53,799 bases of DNA, taken from positions 1 to 53,799 of the forward strand of contig JAAXHJ010000065.1 in assembly GCA_012270965.1 (NCBI GenBank), in the 5' to 3' direction. Origin of the DNA: Candidatus Palauibacter poriticola. Its GTDB lineage: Bacteria; Gemmatimonadota; Gemmatimonadetes; Palauibacterales; Palauibacteraceae. Under the pieces are notes generated by a model, which saw nothing but the letters and a program-made list of their open reading frames with translations, searched no databases and had not been told where the DNA came from. Of the stretch, positions 32,516 to 40,847 are shown piece by piece. Position 1 is the first letter of the stretch. The number at the start of each line of letters is the position of its first letter. The position numbers were made by a program, and so were the translations under genes.

Positions 32516-34347
32516 GCTTCACCCTCGGTAGGCCGCGATTGCGGTCGGTTCCGTCCCGCGGCCTCGCAGCAGCGCCGCTCCTGTTGGCGGCGGCGTGCGG
32601 AAGCGACGTCGAAGATGTCCCCCCGGACGTCGTGCTCGCACGACACGTCCACACGGACCTGTACGACGCCTACCCGGGCATTCCGTCGCCCTACGGCGAT
32701 CGGGTCGTATTCGCCGACTATGCTGCGGACAGGAGATCCCTGACGGTCTACGACGTAGCAACCGGGGATCGCGTGGTGACGAGCACGCAGGGAGGACGGT
32801 CGCGGGTGACCTGGTCGCCCGACGGTTCGCGCGTCGTCTACGTCGACCGCCATTCCGACCGTCACGGGGTCTGGACCCTGGACCCGACCACCGGCCGGGA
32901 GTCCCGCATCGTGGATCCCGGGGACGCACGCATCGACTATCCGCGATTGCTGACCGACGGGACCGTTACCGCGCTTCGATACGCGGGTGCCGATACCGCG
33001 TGGGTAGCGTATGCGCCGGGACCCGACCGCGCGGCATCCGTGGTCGTCGGCCGCGCCGGGGGATGGATCGCGCCTGTGCGATCTTCCGACGGGCGCTCGG
33101 TCGCGTACCTTCGCGCCACGGGCGGACGCGCGGACCTGGCCGTGACGGAGATCGCGTCGGGCGAGACGCGCACGCTGGCCGCCGGCCTCCAGCTCGGATG
33201 GGACCGCCGCGTGGAGTGGTCCCCCACAGGCGGGGCGCTCCATCTGGCGGCAGCGGGGATCGACGACTCGCTCTTTGTCGCCTGGCGCGTGCCAGTGGAC
33301 AGAGCCCCGGCCGAACGGCTGGAGCACAGCGGTCGTGACGTGCTCGCGGTCACGCCGCTCGCCGACGGGCGGGTCGCGCTCAGCGTGTACCACACGCGTA
33401 CCGCGGTGGGCCTGGTTCCGGTGACCGGAGGGGAACCCGCCGATGTGACAACGGCCGGTTCCACGAGCGCCTTCCTGCCTTCTTGGCACCCCGCCGGGGG
33501 CGGGCTGGGTTTCATCACTTTCTCCTGGCGACGCGTCCGCATGCCCATCGACTTCGACCTGGGCGTCCTCGACCTCGATGCGGAGGGTGCCCCGGCCGGC
33601 ACGGTCCGGACGCTCCTCTCGGAGGAGGGCGAAGACTACGGCGCCGCGTGGTCGCCTGACGGCCGGTGGCTCGCCTTCCACTCACACATGGTGCAGAGCG
33701 ACGACATATGGCTCGTCCCGGTCGGCGGGAGCGAGCGACCCGCACGACTTACACACTTCGGACCTGGCGCGGACACTGGCGAGCCGGATTGGAGCCCGGA
33801 CGGGCGGACGCTTGCTTTCAGCAGTCACGGCCCGCCTCTCGAGGAGAACCCGGGGTCCGTGTACACAGTCGCTGTCGATCCCCCTACGGGGTTCGCGGTC
33901 GGCGACCCCGTGCGGGTCCCGCTCGACGGGTTCGAGGGCTATGCCATGGGAGCCCGTTTCTCGCCGGACGGCGAGCGGCTGGCCTTCTACGGACGTTCGT
34001 TCGAGGACGGACGCGTCACCGTCTACACGGTACCCGCAGCGGGTGGAACCCCCACGGCCGTTGTCTCCTTTGCCAATGGCGAACCCTACAGCGCGCCCGA
34101 GTGGAGCGTCGACGGCACGGCGCTCTTCTACTCGCGCAACGACGGCTTCGGGCCCTTCCAGGTGTGGCGGGTGGACATCCCCACCGGCGCGACGGAACAG
34201 GTTACGACCGGCGTGCTCGGCGCACTCCAGCCGAGTGTGAGCCCCGACGGCCGCACGCTGGCGGTGACGATGCGTGAGGCTGCCATCGAGGTCGTCGCGC
34301 TCGCCACCGGGAGCACAGTCGCCGAAGATGGGTCCGGCGGTTGGTGA
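32512..34347 (+). CDS. TolB-like WD40/PD40 beta-propeller lipoprotein
   Basis: A 611-residue exported protein. The signal peptide ends LLLAAAC (lipobox AAAC). The mature part has repeated propeller motifs of the PD40 type: VTWSPDGSRVVYVD, VEWSPTGGALHL, AAWSPDGRWLAFHS, PDWSPDGRTLAFSS, ARFSPDGERLAFYG, PEWSVDGTALFYS and VSPDGRTLAVT. Six or more blades are evident. Such lipoproteins act as binding or scaffolding proteins in the cell envelope; no peptidase domain is attached. The ATG overlaps the stop of a truncated upstream fragment, unusual for a core gene and perhaps an acquired leader. Confidence 0.85.
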   Translation: MSFTLGRPRLRSVPSRGLAAAPLLLAAACGSDVEDVPPDVVLARHVHTDLYDAYPGIPSPYGDRVVFADYAADRRSLTVYDVATGDRVVTSTQGGRSRVTWSPDGSRVVYVDRHSDRHGVWTLDPTTGRESRIVDPGDARIDYPRLLTDGTVTALRYAGADTAWVAYAPGPDRAASVVVGRAGGWIAPVRSSDGRSVAYLRATGGRADLAVTEIASGETRTLAAGLQLGWDRRVEWSPTGGALHLAAAGIDDSLFVAWRVPVDRAPAERLEHSGRDVLAVTPLADGRVALSVYHTRTAVGLVPVTGGEPADVTTAGSTSAFLPSWHPAGGGLGFITFSWRRVRMPIDFDLGVLDLDAEGAPAGTVRTLLSEEGEDYGAAWSPDGRWLAFHSHMVQSDDIWLVPVGGSERPARLTHFGPGADTGEPDWSPDGRTLAFSSHGPPLEENPGSVYTVAVDPPTGFAVGDPVRVPLDGFEGYAMGARFSPDGERLAFYGRSFEDGRVTVYTVPAAGGTPTAVVSFANGEPYSAPEWSVDGTALFYSRNDGFGPFQVWRVDIPTGATEQVTTGVLGALQPSVSPDGRTLAVTMREAAIEVVALATGSTVAEDGSGGW

Positions 34348-34730
34348 AGTACAGCGGACTATAGTGCCCCCTGGTTTCCTTGGACAGGCTGATTGGACGG
34401 AGTCTTGGACATACCGGGGGATACGCCCCACAAAGGGCATACGACCGCTTTGGGAGTCCCGCCATTCATGGCCGGTTTTCCCGCTTTCGAGGCACGGTCC
34501 AGTAGTGTCCGATCCGACGGCAGGAAACGCAGATCGTGCAGCCCTGTAAGTGGTTAGCCGATTTCCTGCCGGAATTAATTCCAGCCTCTGGCGATCCTGG
34601 GCCATCAAGAGCGCGCGAAACTCGTGACCGCTTAGGTCGGCGTTTCCCAAGCCCGCCACGAACCGGCGATCCGAAGCCGTGAGAGTTGAAGTATTCCGCA
34701 GCGTCACGATCACCCGCTCGCCACCAACTG
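34348..34730. other. Intergenic stretch without recognisable gene
   Basis: About 380 bp between the propeller gene and the IS630-type element. It is less GC-rich than the surroundings. A minus-strand open frame across it shows no recognisable domain and is mostly antisense to the propeller gene. The string TAGTGTCCGATCCG at 34503 looks like the outer end of the IS630 element at 52.7 kb (TAGTGTCCCGTATCGG), so it may hold an old IS scar. I see no promoter or terminator I would defend. Confidence 0.4.
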
Positions 34731-35863
34731 GTGTAGTGACGCTTAAGTCATGTGGGCATGACGCGGAAGGATCGCTATCTTCCATGCATGCCTACACTGC
34801 GAAGGATTCGATTGCGACCCGGGGACCGCAAGGAGCTCGAGGGCTGGGTTCGAGCCCGCACGACCCCGCAACGGCGCGTGGAGCGCGCCCGGATCGTCCT
34901 GGGCTCGGCCGCCGGTTCGTCGGGGCGGGCTCTGGCCCGCGAGATCGGCGTCTCGCTCCCCACGGTGCAGCGATGGCTGGACCGCTATGACGAGGAGGGT
35001 CTCGCGGGACTTGAGGACCGACCCCGCCCCGGTCGGCCGCGGAGCCGAATCACGCCCGAACTCGAGGCCGAGATCGTCCGCCGCGCGCTTCGGGAGAAGC
35101 CGCCCAGCGGGACGCGCTGGAGCACGCGGCTAATGGCCGAGCGCATGGGGCTGCATCACAGCCAGGTGGGGCGGATCTGGAAGGCCCACGGGCTGAAGCC
35201 CCACAGGGTGGCTACTTCAAGCTCTCCACCGATCCCCGCTTCGTCGAGAAGCTCCGCGACGTGGTGGGGCTCTACGTGGCGCCGCCGGAGCGGGCCATCG
35301 TCTTCTCATTCGACGAGAAGAGCCGGATCCGGGCGCTGGACCGGACCCGGCCGGGGCTGCCGCTCAAGAAGGGGCGGGCGGGCACGATGACGCACGACTA
35401 CAAGCGGCACGGGACCACGATGCTGTTCGCGGCACTCGACGTCGCCACCGGAGAGGTCATTCACCAGTGTCCGCCCCGTCACCGTCACCAGGAGTTCCTC
35501 CGCTTCCCGCGCACCGTCGAGAGACAGTGCGACCCGGAACTCGAGTTGCACTTCATCCTCGACAACTACGCCACCCACAAGCATGCCGGAGTGAAGGCCT
35601 GGCTGGACCGGCACCCCCGCGTACACTTCCACTTCGTGCCCACCTCGGCATCGTGGCTGAACCTCGTCGTGCGCTTCTTCTCCGAACTCACCCAGCGCCA
35701 ACTCAAGCGCCTCACGGTCCACAGCGTCGGCCAGCTCGTGCACGCGATCACCACCTACATCGACGACCGCAACCGTGCCCCGAAACCATTCGTCTGGACC
35801 GCCACCGTCCAGGACATACTCGCCAAGGTCAACCGTGCCAACACCGCTTTTGCGGCACTACAC
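34731..35863. mobile_element. IS630-type insertion sequence with decayed transposase
   Basis: An 1133-bp element. The left end GTGTAGTGACGCTTAAG and the right end, read inward, GTGTAGTGCCGCAAAAG match at 13 of 17 positions. The right end is flanked by TA (35864-35865), the IS630/Tc1 target dinucleotide; the left flank is TG, probably a mutated TA. The element lies 78 bp beyond the 3' end of the amidohydrolase gene on the opposite strand. Confidence 0.75.
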
Positions 35864-35866
35864 TAG
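34788..35866 (+). pseudogene. IS630-family transposase, single frameshift
   Basis: MPTLRRIRLRPGDRKELEGW opens the protein. The N-terminal HTH region includes GRALAREIGVSLPTVQRWLD and the [21 protein letters not shown] helix. Around 35207-35213 one base appears missing: KPHR is followed by out-of-frame residues, while the next frame resumes [21 protein letters not shown]. The DDE residues follow: [20 protein letters not shown] and [14 protein letters not shown]. No slippery A-run is present, so programmed frameshifting is unlikely. The TAG stop uses TA from the target site plus one flanking base. Confidence 0.83.
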
Positions 35867-35941
35867 CAGGTATTCCTCGTCCGACAATGCCGACAACCCT
35901 GCGCCAGAGCGTGCCCGGCGTGACGTCGAACGACCGATTCG

Positions 35942-37603
35942 TCAATGGATCGAGTTGTCGGTGGCGGTGGTCGTGGCGCGCTTCTGCTCTTCGACCATAT
36001 CGGCCACGTCGGCCAGTAGCCGCTTCGCGTCGTAAACGATGCCGTCCTTGATCGTGTAGAGGATGCCGCCGACCGTCTCCACCTCTCCGGTCTCGTCGTT
36101 CAGGCGCCGCGCGCCCGTTCCGTATAGGACCTTGAGGTTCTGGATCGGGTTCTCCTTCACGATCACGAGGTCCGCGAGGAGTCCGCGTCGCACGACGCCG
36201 AACTCGATCGGGCGGCCGATCGGCTTGAACAGCGTCTCGGCCGCGTGCAGGGTCGCGGCGCGGATCACCTCCAGCGGATGGAACCCGGCGTGCTGCAGAA
36301 GTTCCATCTCCTGGATCGTGGAGAAGCCCATGAGGTTGTAGATGTAGCCCGCGTCCGAACTCGCCGTGACGCGCCCGCCCATGTTCTTGTAGTCGTTGAG
36401 CAGGTCGTGCCACACCTCGAGGAAGTCGCGCCACGCCACCTCCTCCCACGTCGTCCAGTCGAAGTAGTAGGATCCGTGGTCCTCCCGGTTCGCCTCGTAG
36501 AACTCCCACAGCGTCGGCAGCGTGTAGGTCTCGTGCCACGGCGCGTACATCTGATCGTCCACGTCCCAGCTCGCCTGATAGGCGGTCATCGTGGGATCGA
36601 GCGTGACATCGTACGACAGCATCTCTTCGAGGAAGGCGTTCCACTCGGGGCTGCCGCGCTCGTGGATCAGGTTCCGCTGCCGGGGCACTTGGCCGAAGCG
36701 GTGCTGCTCGTCGTTGTAGTTCATCTCCGGAGGCCACGGCTGCACGTCGTGGTCCTTGTAGAGCGCCTCAAACAGTCCGTAGAAATGCGTGACCGTGCCG
36801 AGGCCGAGGCGGGCGGCGTCGAGCGCGTTCATCTGGGCGACGCCCATCTGTCCGAGGTGGGCGGTGCTCCCGAGGCCGTGCTGCGCGGCCTCGTCGAGGA
36901 GCGCCTCCATGATCTCCGGGCGGAACGAGTTGAGCTTGAGCCCGTCGCCGCCCGACTCCTTCACGTACCGGACCCAGGCGCGCGCGTCATCAGGCGTGTC
37001 GATCCGGCGGTCCCCCCATCCCTCGCCCCCGACGCCGGTGAAGGGGTACACCCACATGCGCGGAGCCACGATCTCGTTCGCCGCGCTGCGCGCCTTCTCG
37101 CGGATCGACCAGTCGTGGGGGCCGAATGCCACGCCCCGGCCGGTCGTAATCCCGTGCGCCATCCAGAGCTTGTACGCGTACTCCGCCTCCGGCGCCTTGG
37201 GGACGCCGCCCGTGTGCAGGTGGAGGTCCACGAAGCCCGGCAGAACGTACATCCCGGTGGCGTCGATCTCGCGCACGGTGGCGCCGGGGTTGCCCTCGAT
37301 CGTGAGCCCGGGGCGCCTCGCTTCGTCGATGGGCCGCTGCGGGACGCCGACGCCGATCACCTCGACGATGCGGTTCCCCTCGATCACGATGTCCATGGGC
37401 CCGATGGGGGGGGCGCCGGTGCCGTCGATCACGGTCGCGCCACGGATGATGAGACGGTCGTACGGCCCCCCTCCCTCGTCCGGACCCCGGTCGGGCGCCC
37501 CGACCATCTGGGTCGGCTGCAGGGCTTCCGCCGCCGCGGCCAGAGGGACCAGCGCCGAAAGGGCCATCAGGGCGCTGCGCATGACTGGGCCGGTTGTCTT
37601 CAT
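35942..37603 (-). CDS. Secreted amidohydrolase family protein
   Basis: A 553-residue metal-dependent amidohydrolase. ATG 37603 is chosen because a signal peptide (ALMALSALVPLAAAAEA) follows; the frame extends upstream without homology. Motifs: LIIRGATVIDGTG near residue 50, GFVDLHLHTGG (metal HxH) near 127, DGLKLNSF with a lysine that may be carboxylated, STAHLGQMG and VTHFYG (metal His), and SSDAGYIYNLMG (metal Asp) near 435. The C-terminal subdomain has the usual GLLADLVIVKENP. The substrate is probably a cyclic amide or dipeptide-like compound; not resolvable from sequence. A short degenerate relative lies at about 39148-39235. Confidence 0.87.
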   Translation of the reverse strand: MKTTGPVMRSALMALSALVPLAAAAEALQPTQMVGAPDRGPDEGGGPYDRLIIRGATVIDGTGAPPIGPMDIVIEGNRIVEVIGVGVPQRPIDEARRPGLTIEGNPGATVREIDATGMYVLPGFVDLHLHTGGVPKAPEAEYAYKLWMAHGITTGRGVAFGPHDWSIREKARSAANEIVAPRMWVYPFTGVGGEGWGDRRIDTPDDARAWVRYVKESGGDGLKLNSFRPEIMEALLDEAAQHGLGSTAHLGQMGVAQMNALDAARLGLGTVTHFYGLFEALYKDHDVQPWPPEMNYNDEQHRFGQVPRQRNLIHERGSPEWNAFLEEMLSYDVTLDPTMTAYQASWDVDDQMYAPWHETYTLPTLWEFYEANREDHGSYYFDWTTWEEVAWRDFLEVWHDLLNDYKNMGGRVTASSDAGYIYNLMGFSTIQEMELLQHAGFHPLEVIRAATLHAAETLFKPIGRPIEFGVVRRGLLADLVIVKENPIQNLKVLYGTGARRLNDETGEVETVGGILYTIKDGIVYDAKRLLADVADMVEEQKRATTTATDNSIH

Positions 37604-37724
37604 GAGTCGTTCTCCATGTCGAAGTGGCGGGGTCGCGCCGCCCGGCGGCGGGATCGGTAGCCGGTCGTCTGCGGCGTTCGTCCGGCTGCTGGCCGTCCTG
37701 CGGCGTTCGTCCGGCCGCGGACCC

Positions 37725-38990
37725 CTACGGTCCGAGGGCCGCGACGGGGATGACGGCGACACCATCCTCGCGTTCGTATGCGTAGCCATCGTGGACGATA
37801 ATGCAAAGGGCAGCCGGCTCGCCGCACCGGTCCGTATCCACTCGCCGCGCGAACTTGAGCAGAACCTTGGCGGCGTCGTCGACCCGATGCGTGCCCAGCT
37901 TGACTTCGAAGGCGGCCCAGCGGCCGGGTCCCGCGTCGACGATGGCGTCCACTTCCAGACCTGTGTTGTCGCGATAGTGGCACACGCGGGCATCCATGGC
38001 TTGGGCGTAGACGCGCAGGTCCCGCACGACCAGCGACTCGAACAACAACCCGAACCACGCGATGTCGCTCATCAGATGCCGGGCATCCGCGCGGAGGGCG
38101 GCGGTGGCTACCGATGGATCCGCGAAGTGCCGTTTGGGGGTCGACCGCAGTCGTGAGCGCGAGCGGAGGTGGGGCCCCCAGGGAGGCTGCGGCTCGATGA
38201 GCATGAGGCGCTGCAGCGTCGCCAGGTAGAGGCGCGCCGTCCCTTCGCTCAGCGGTGGACCCGGCCCACCCACGTCCGCCGCCAACGTCGAGATCGACGC
38301 GGTCGTCGATACGTTGCGCGCGTACGATTGCAGCAGACGGTCCACGCGTTCCGGATCGTGTCGCGTTCCGCCGAGGTTGGGGACATCTGTCCGGCAGACC
38401 TCACCGACGTAATCCCGGTTCGCCCGCAGAACCGCGCGCGGCGACCGTCCAAGGTTGGCCGGCCAGCCGCCTGAACAGACGAGTTCGGCGAGCGCCCTCG
38501 CGCCGAGCCGAGCCTTCGTACCCGGCACGCGTTCGCCGTCCAAGACGGCCCGAAGCGACACGGATCCGGTGGACCGGCCCAGTTCGAACAAGGACATGGG
38601 CCGCAGGCGAAGGCGGCTCACGCGACCCGCACCGGAATGACGCGTGATGTCGTCCCGCGGCACGGCGGAGCCCGTGAGGATGAACTGCCCCGCCGCTTGG
38701 CGGTCGTCCACCGCCCGCCGCATGTGATTCCAAAGTCCGGGCTCCAGCTGCCACTCGTCGAGAAGACGCGGTGTGGGGCCCGCCAATAGCTCGCCAGGAT
38801 CCAGCCGGGCGAGCCGACGCGCCGTCTCGTCCACATCGAGGAGTACCTGGCTGCGCGCAAGGCGCTGCGCCGTCCACGTCTTGCCGGAGGCGCGAGGGCC
38901 TTCGATGAGAACGGTGCCCGCCGCCGCTAGGCGCTCCTCCAGCTCGGCGTCCGCGACCCGTGGGCGGTACTCCCGTGTGGGTGCCATCAT
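37725..38990 (-). CDS. AAA_14/DUF4143 ATPase
   Basis: A 421-residue protein of the widespread AAA ATPase-DUF4143 family. Walker A GPRASGKTWTAQRLA is near residues 31-45, Walker B RLLDEWQ near 75-81, sensor ILTGSA near 104. The C-terminal DUF4143 part has a PD-(D/E)XK-like layout: NTGLEVDAIVD followed by WAAFEVKLG near residue 370, keeping Asp and ExK. The cellular role is not established; such proteins occur singly in accessory regions and are suspected of nucleic-acid or defence functions. The two adjacent ATG codons at 38990 and 38987 are equally good starts. An unusual AT-richer repeat region lies just upstream. Confidence 0.88.
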   Translation of the reverse strand: MMAPTREYRPRVADAELEERLAAAGTVLIEGPRASGKTWTAQRLARSQVLLDVDETARRLARLDPGELLAGPTPRLLDEWQLEPGLWNHMRRAVDDRQAAGQFILTGSAVPRDDITRHSGAGRVSRLRLRPMSLFELGRSTGSVSLRAVLDGERVPGTKARLGARALAELVCSGGWPANLGRSPRAVLRANRDYVGEVCRTDVPNLGGTRHDPERVDRLLQSYARNVSTTASISTLAADVGGPGPPLSEGTARLYLATLQRLMLIEPQPPWGPHLRSRSRLRSTPKRHFADPSVATAALRADARHLMSDIAWFGLLFESLVVRDLRVYAQAMDARVCHYRDNTGLEVDAIVDAGPGRWAAFEVKLGTHRVDDAAKVLLKFARRVDTDRCGEPAALCIIVHDGYAYEREDGVAVIPVAALGP

Positions 38991-39013
38991 CGCAGATTAC
39001 GTCGGCGCAAGCG

Positions 39014-39116
39014 GATTTGCAACGAGTGTGCGAGTGGTATCGCAATGATGTGATGATCGGTCTTGCGGCACCCGTGATCACGGTATCGCAAGAACAGCGC
39101 GAATTGATTTGCAACG
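39014..39116. repeat. Nested direct repeats upstream of the AAA ATPase
   Basis: GATTTGCAACG occurs at 39014-39024 and 39106-39116; between them GGTATCGCAA occurs at 39036-39045 and 39082-39091. Copies are in the same orientation but the order is A-B-B-A. They lie 24-126 bp upstream of the ATPase start and may be regulator binding sites. Confidence 0.6.
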
Positions 39117-39147
39117 TATCCGTGGCCGGACTCGCGATTCTACGAAG

Positions 39148-39235
39148 GTTGTCGGTTCGTCTCGTCGTTTAGGCGCCACGCGCCCGTCCGTACGGGACCT
39201 GAGGTGTGGATCCCGGGGAGCCCCATGAGGTTGCG
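39148..39235 (-). pseudogene. Degenerate amidohydrolase fragment
   Basis: About 85 bp closely matching two parts of the amidohydrolase at 35942-37603. The stretch reading TGAWRLNDET corresponds to TGARRLNDET, and the neighbouring NLMG corresponds to YNLMGFS of that gene, with the sequence between them deleted. At DNA level TCTCGTCGTT(T/C)AGGCGCC is nearly identical. It is a remnant of a paralogue, not a gene. Between 39236 and 39345 I see nothing. Confidence 0.6.
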
Positions 39236-39345
39236 ACGGCGGGCCGTGCGTGACTCTGCTCCACCGCACGCCGGAACCACTTCTTGAACAAAGGAGCTTG
39301 TACACACACGCGGGGCTCCGTCAACGCGAGCAACTTGCACCGTGG

Positions 39346-40788
39346 TTACAGATGGTACAGGCGGCGGTTGTTCTCGTGCAGGATCATGCGGGCGGCCGCC
39401 ACGGCCTCGTCCCGGGTCAGGATCCCGGCGTCGACGTAGATCCCGAGCGCCTGCGCGAGGAAGCGCCGACCCCATTTGGCCGCGAGCCAGAAGAACTCCG
39501 GCAGGTGATAGGCATCGCTCCCGAACAGGATCTTCGAGAGGGGGACAACCTCCATCGCCTCGAGGAACATGCGCAGCATGCCGTGGTGGATGAGGGGCGC
39601 GGCGAGAGACAACTCGAAGTGGCAGTTCGCGTAGAGGTGGGTCAGCCACGCCGCGCGGCCGATGAGCGGGTACCCGGCGTGGATCAGAATCACCTGCGGC
39701 ATGCGCATCACCCCGCCCCGCTCGAAGCGGACCATCTCCTCCATGAGGAACGGGTCCTGGTTGCGCATGATCCCGCGCGGAGCCTCTCCGTCGCCGGCGT
39801 GGAACTGCATCGGCATGTCCCGCTCCAGACACGCCTCGAGCGCCAGCGAGTGCAGGTAGCGCAGCGCCTCGCTCTGCATCTGCCAGTAGTCGTCGCGGTC
39901 CTGGGTATCCGGCGCCGGAACCTCGCCGCGCGCGCGCCGCGACCGGAAGGCGTCCCACGAGCGGCGGGCCGCGGCCCGGTCGAAGAGCGGCTTGAGCAGC
40001 CCAAGGCGCGGGAGCAGGTACGACTTCATCCCATACGACGGGGCTCCGAGGTTGCCGTCGCCGTCGAGTCCCGCCTCGATCTCGGCCATCATCCCGACCT
40101 CGATCTCGTCGATCCCGAGGTCGTCGCCCATGAGGCCCCCGACGATCGTGTCCACCCGCAGGATGTGGCGACCCCGGGTGGGGGCGATCGCGTCCTTGAA
40201 GCGGTCCACGCCCGCTTGGTCCATCCCCTCGCGGTAGCCCATGTCGAGCATCGCGTTCTCGATGTTCGCGTCGGCGAACAGGGCCCCGAGGTAGCTTGCG
40301 TAGTCCCGCCCCCGTTCGTTGCGGGCCTCGATCACGGCGTCGAAGGTCGGGTCGCAGTCGAGGAAGGCGGCGAGTTCCTTCACCAGATACCGGAGGAACA
40401 CGGTCTCGCCCGCCTGTTCGAGCACGCGGGCTCGGGTCGTGGCAACGTCGAACTCGGCGTCGAGGGCGGCGCGTTCCGCCGCGTCGCCCGCCTGCCAACG
40501 CTCGTAGACGCCCGCCGGGAAGTAGCGGTCCATCGGGAAGGCGGAGAGCGCGAGCCGTTCGATGAACCGCTCGGGGTCCGTCTCCGCATCGTCGAACGTG
40601 ACCGGGTGACAGTGCGTGTCGTCAACCGGGATCTCGCGTAACTCCCCGAGAAGCGCACGAGCCGTCGGGTCCAGCCCATCGTCGTCAGCCACGGCTCCGA
40701 CGAACGGGGCACCCCCGGCGCAGGCACCGAGCAGCGCGCTCCCGCCTCCAACCCCGGCCAAGCTCAGAAACTCCCTACGATCCGGCAT
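39346..40788 (-). CDS. Amidohydrolase_2-family protein with Tat/lipoprotein signal
   Basis: A 480-residue TIM-barrel hydrolase. MPDRREFLSLAGVGGGSALLGAC combines a twin-arginine motif with a lipobox (LGAC). IPVDDTHCHPVTFDD gives the HxH metal ligands near residue 58; PMQFHAGDGEAP the barrel His, ILIHAGYPLIG another, and KILFGSDAYH the catalytic Asp near 435. The overall form suits Amidohydrolase_2/uronate isomerase-like enzymes, acting as hydrolase or decarboxylase. The substrate cannot be assigned. It starts 60 bp downstream of the symporter stop on the same strand, so the two may be co-transcribed. Confidence 0.82.
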   Translation of the reverse strand: MPDRREFLSLAGVGGGSALLGACAGGAPFVGAVADDDGLDPTARALLGELREIPVDDTHCHPVTFDDAETDPERFIERLALSAFPMDRYFPAGVYERWQAGDAAERAALDAEFDVATTRARVLEQAGETVFLRYLVKELAAFLDCDPTFDAVIEARNERGRDYASYLGALFADANIENAMLDMGYREGMDQAGVDRFKDAIAPTRGRHILRVDTIVGGLMGDDLGIDEIEVGMMAEIEAGLDGDGNLGAPSYGMKSYLLPRLGLLKPLFDRAAARRSWDAFRSRRARGEVPAPDTQDRDDYWQMQSEALRYLHSLALEACLERDMPMQFHAGDGEAPRGIMRNQDPFLMEEMVRFERGGVMRMPQVILIHAGYPLIGRAAWLTHLYANCHFELSLAAPLIHHGMLRMFLEAMEVVPLSKILFGSDAYHLPEFFWLAAKWGRRFLAQALGIYVDAGILTRDEAVAAARMILHENNRRLYHL

Positions 40789-40847
40789 CCCTCAACCCTT
40801 CGCGCGGCGGCTGTACGGGCTGCGCGCCCGGGGCGGCGTGATCAACG

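Noticed and set aside
34503..34520. Solo IS630 terminal repeat
   Set aside because: The match to the 52.7 kb element end is short (about 12 of 16 bases) and no partner or TA pair was found; mentioned only as a possible scar.
33682..34785. A 367-codon minus-strand frame
   Set aside because: Mostly antisense to the propeller lipoprotein, with no recognisable domain in the intergenic part.
35200..35215. Programmed frameshift in the 34.7 kb IS630 transposase
   Set aside because: No A-run or other slippery sequence at the frame change; the other IS630 copy is a single frame.
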